NCBI RefSeq assembly: GCF_002995785.1
Contig: NZ_PVXO01000041.1
Span: 1 to 44,243, forward strand
Length of the DNA: 44,243 nt
Source of the DNA: Clostridium liquoris
Lineage (GTDB): Bacteria; Bacillota; Clostridia; Clostridiales; Clostridiaceae
Direction of reading: 5' to 3'
Below, one piece after another: positions 42,895-44,243 of the stretch. A model generated the notes under the pieces. That model ran no database searches, was not told where the DNA came from, and worked only from the letters and a program-made list of their open reading frames with translations. Made by a program: the position numbers and the translations under genes. The number at the start of each line of letters is the position of its first letter. Position 1 is the stretch's first letter.

Positions 42895-43422
42895 CTATCT
42901 ATGATGACCGTAATGATTACCATAGTGTGGATAATATGGATAGTGCGGATAATATGGATAAAATGGATAATATGGATAATATGGGCCATAATGTTGATGC
43001 CCATAGTAAGGAGAACGATCAAAGTTCATATCATCAAAGTTTGCATCATTAAAGTTTGTATCATTGAATACATCTGCAGCATCTATGTCTTCATCCATAT
43101 CTCTATATTTTCCACAGGGGTCATATTTGCACTTATGATCATGACCTTTGTATCCAGCTGGAGATATTGGATAAGGTGTGGGGCATGGAGTCATCTGTGG
43201 AGCCATAGTCTCATAAGGAGATACCTGAGATGGCATTGCCTGATAAGGCATCATTGGATAATACATCATTGGACAGCAGCACATAAAAGGCATATTAGAG
43301 CCTTCGTCATGATCGTACCCATGCCCATGTTTATGACGGCCACGAGCGGAATCATTAAGAGTTTCTTCAGTATTTTCATTGATGATTTCATCGGAATTTA
43401 AATCTTGGTTTCTAAAGTACAT
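42895..43422 (-). CDS. His/Tyr/Pro-rich low-complexity protein, probable spore coat protein
   Basis: 175 residues. An acidic N-terminus leads to a His-Gly stretch (RGRHKHGHGYDHDEG), a Met/Pro/Tyr segment with CCCPMMYYPMMPYQ, an Asn/Asp/Phe repeat (NDTNFNDANFDDMNFD), and a C-terminal run of YYP/HYP units (YYPFYPYYPHYPYYPHYG). Such Tyr- and His-rich proteins are typical of outer coat or exosporium layers, where tyrosines are cross-linked. The DNA for the C-terminus is a short minisatellite. TATGGAGG precedes the ATG at 43422. No domain identifies a named Cot protein. Confidence 0.72.
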   Translation of the reverse strand: MYFRNQDLNSDEIINENTEETLNDSARGRHKHGHGYDHDEGSNMPFMCCCPMMYYPMMPYQAMPSQVSPYETMAPQMTPCPTPYPISPAGYKGHDHKCKYDPCGKYRDMDEDIDAADVFNDTNFNDANFDDMNFDRSPYYGHQHYGPYYPYYPFYPYYPHYPYYPHYGNHYGHHR

Positions 43423-43558
43423 TACATACCTCCATAAAACTTAACTATACTTATATTATATTAAGGAAGCAAAAAATTGTTACCGCTTTAAAAAATAAAT
43501 AATAGAATAATACCTCTTCCTGTGGAGAAAATAATCCTATGAAAGGGGTGTGTTTATT

Positions 43559-43684
43559 TTGGCAGTAAAACAAAAACTTACAAATCAGCAAACTCATGCT
43601 ATAGGAATAGAAAGGACAGATAATGGTGAAATTAATCATAAAGAAGATAAAAAACATAATAAAAATAAAAAAGAAAGAAGATAA
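43559..43684 (+). CDS. Tiny lysine-rich protein, 41 residues
   Basis: GAAAGGGGTG (43541-43550) precedes TTG 43559, which opens MAVKQKLTNQQTHAIGIERT and ends in a Lys/Asn/Arg-rich tail. It is soluble and very basic. The gene is followed 34 bp later by a second tiny basic gene. Placement beside SASP and coat genes suggests a spore-core role, but I recognise no family. Confidence 0.55.
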   Translation: MAVKQKLTNQQTHAIGIERTDNGEINHKEDKKHNKNKKERR

Positions 43685-43718
43685 GCTTCCATAGTTTTGT
43701 AAAGGAGTGAAAAGTAAA

Positions 43719-43868
43719 ATGGTGAAGAAGAATGAAAAGCTTCCCCACGCTCAGGCTTTTAAAAAAGCTAAAAGAATGATGGACAATGAAAAAAACCTTG
43801 CTAATGTGCTTCAAGACACTGAATTGAATCATAAAGATGTTTTGAAGATTAAAAATCAAGATAGGTAA
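43719..43868 (+). CDS. Tiny basic protein, 49 residues
   Basis: AAAGGAGTG precedes ATG 43719; the product begins MVKKNEKLPHAQAFKKAKRM and ends KIKNQDR. It is hydrophilic and probably helical (MMDNEKNLANVLQD). It appears co-transcribed with the 41-residue gene upstream and ends just before the hairpin repeat copy 2. Family unknown; the small size, charge and neighbourhood fit a minor spore protein. Confidence 0.6.
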   Translation: MVKKNEKLPHAQAFKKAKRMMDNEKNLANVLQDTELNHKDVLKIKNQDR

Positions 43869-43902
43869 TTTGTATACAATTATCAATTAAGAGTTAACAA
43901 TT

Positions 43903-43990
43903 AAAAAATGGAATAGTGGCTGTGGCACCAAGGAATTTACATACAATATATTGTAGTATTTATTCTTAATGCCACAGCCCCATTTTTATA
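43903..43990 (+). repeat. Hairpin repeat, copy 2
   Basis: AAAAAATGG...GGCTGTGGC pairs with GCCACAGCC...CCATTTTT, a strong terminator-like structure with a long loop. AAGGAATT and TTGTAGTATT-TATTCTTAATGCC are shared with copy 1 at 19321-19383; this copy has about 18 extra loop bases (ACATACAATATA region). Confidence 0.75.
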
Positions 43991-44243
43991 TACAAAGTAA
44001 AAATAAAAGCATATATTATATTAAAGAAAATATTAATAGTAATATTAAGATAGCAATATAAAAAGTAAATTAATTATGTTAGTGTATTCGAAAAACAATA
44101 ATTAACAATTACTAGGGGTTGTAATAAAAGTGCTTATTTGGATAGAAAAACATTATGAATTTAATTTACTGTATGACAAAAAGGCTTTTAGACACACAAT
44201 TTTAAAAAGCCGTAGGCTGGTTATTAAATTTAATATAGCTTTG
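43991..44243. other. AT-rich end of the window without a recognised gene
   Basis: No supported CDS. There is a small hairpin, GGCTTTT (about 44181) with AAAAAGCC (about 44204), close to the window end; any gene it belongs to lies outside. Confidence 0.5.

Noticed and set aside
42915-43000. Tandem GGATAATATGGATAATATGG-like repeats as a CRISPR array
   Set aside because: Units are 9-12 bp without unique spacers and they encode the Tyr/Pro/His tail of the coat-like protein on the minus strand.
42901-43401. Long plus-strand open frame opposite the coat-like gene
   Set aside because: It is an antisense shadow of the low-complexity gene, rich in Ile/Trp runs and without a ribosome binding site.

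Overview
The window is low-GC DNA (roughly 30% by eye) from an endospore-forming Firmicute and looks like Clostridium sensu stricto. The evidence is the spoIIGA-sigE-sigG-ymxH-nrdR order, spoIVA, alpha/beta-type SASP genes, a LysM/GH18 cortex-lytic type enzyme, strong AGGAGG ribosome binding sites and AT-rich codon use.

Core region, 1-17.8 kb. Sporulation control genes (spoIIGA, sigE, sigG, ymxH) and nrdR come first. A complete phosphate block follows: a PhoP/PhoR-type two-component system, pstSCAB-phoU for high-affinity uptake, then a DUF47 protein and PiT permease for low-affinity uptake. A DUF512 radical-SAM-like protein, der, gpsA and spoIVA follow, and a single tRNA-Pro(GGG). Most units are separated by clear rho-independent terminators.

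Accessory region, about 17.8-34.5 kb. Intact genes here are hsp20 with a textbook CtsR operator, a polysaccharide deacetylase, a paired lipoprotein flavin reductase and FMN-binding lipoprotein, two methyltransferases, an SNF-type Na+ symporter, a TIGR04076-like protein, an alpha/beta hydrolase and a GNAT acetyltransferase. They sit among many decayed genes. An unusual number keep their head and tail but have lost the middle: PNPOx-like, DUF1287, PAP2, DUF1847, a metallo-beta-lactamase-fold gene, a GNAT, one TnpB, an M48 peptidase and a collapsed IS3-like element. Two IS605-type TnpB genes are present, one frameshifted near its start and one deleted. Two observations stand out: a minus-strand 33-residue holin-like peptide gene whose mRNA would have the 5'-3' pairing and sealed ribosome binding site of a type I toxin, and a 1.38-kb segment bounded by 28-bp imperfect inverted repeats.

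Region 34.5-44.2 kb. This holds a small Cys/His-rich membrane peptide, an ArsR-type regulator, a TrkA-TrkH potassium system, a three-LysM GH18 enzyme, two tandem membrane-anchored Mrr-like nuclease paralogues (one with a degenerate active site), two SASP-type genes, a His/Tyr/Pro-rich coat-like protein and two tiny lysine-rich proteins. A hairpin repeat occurs twice, near 19.3 kb and 43.9 kb.

All calls come from reading the sequence and remembered family features. No searches were run.
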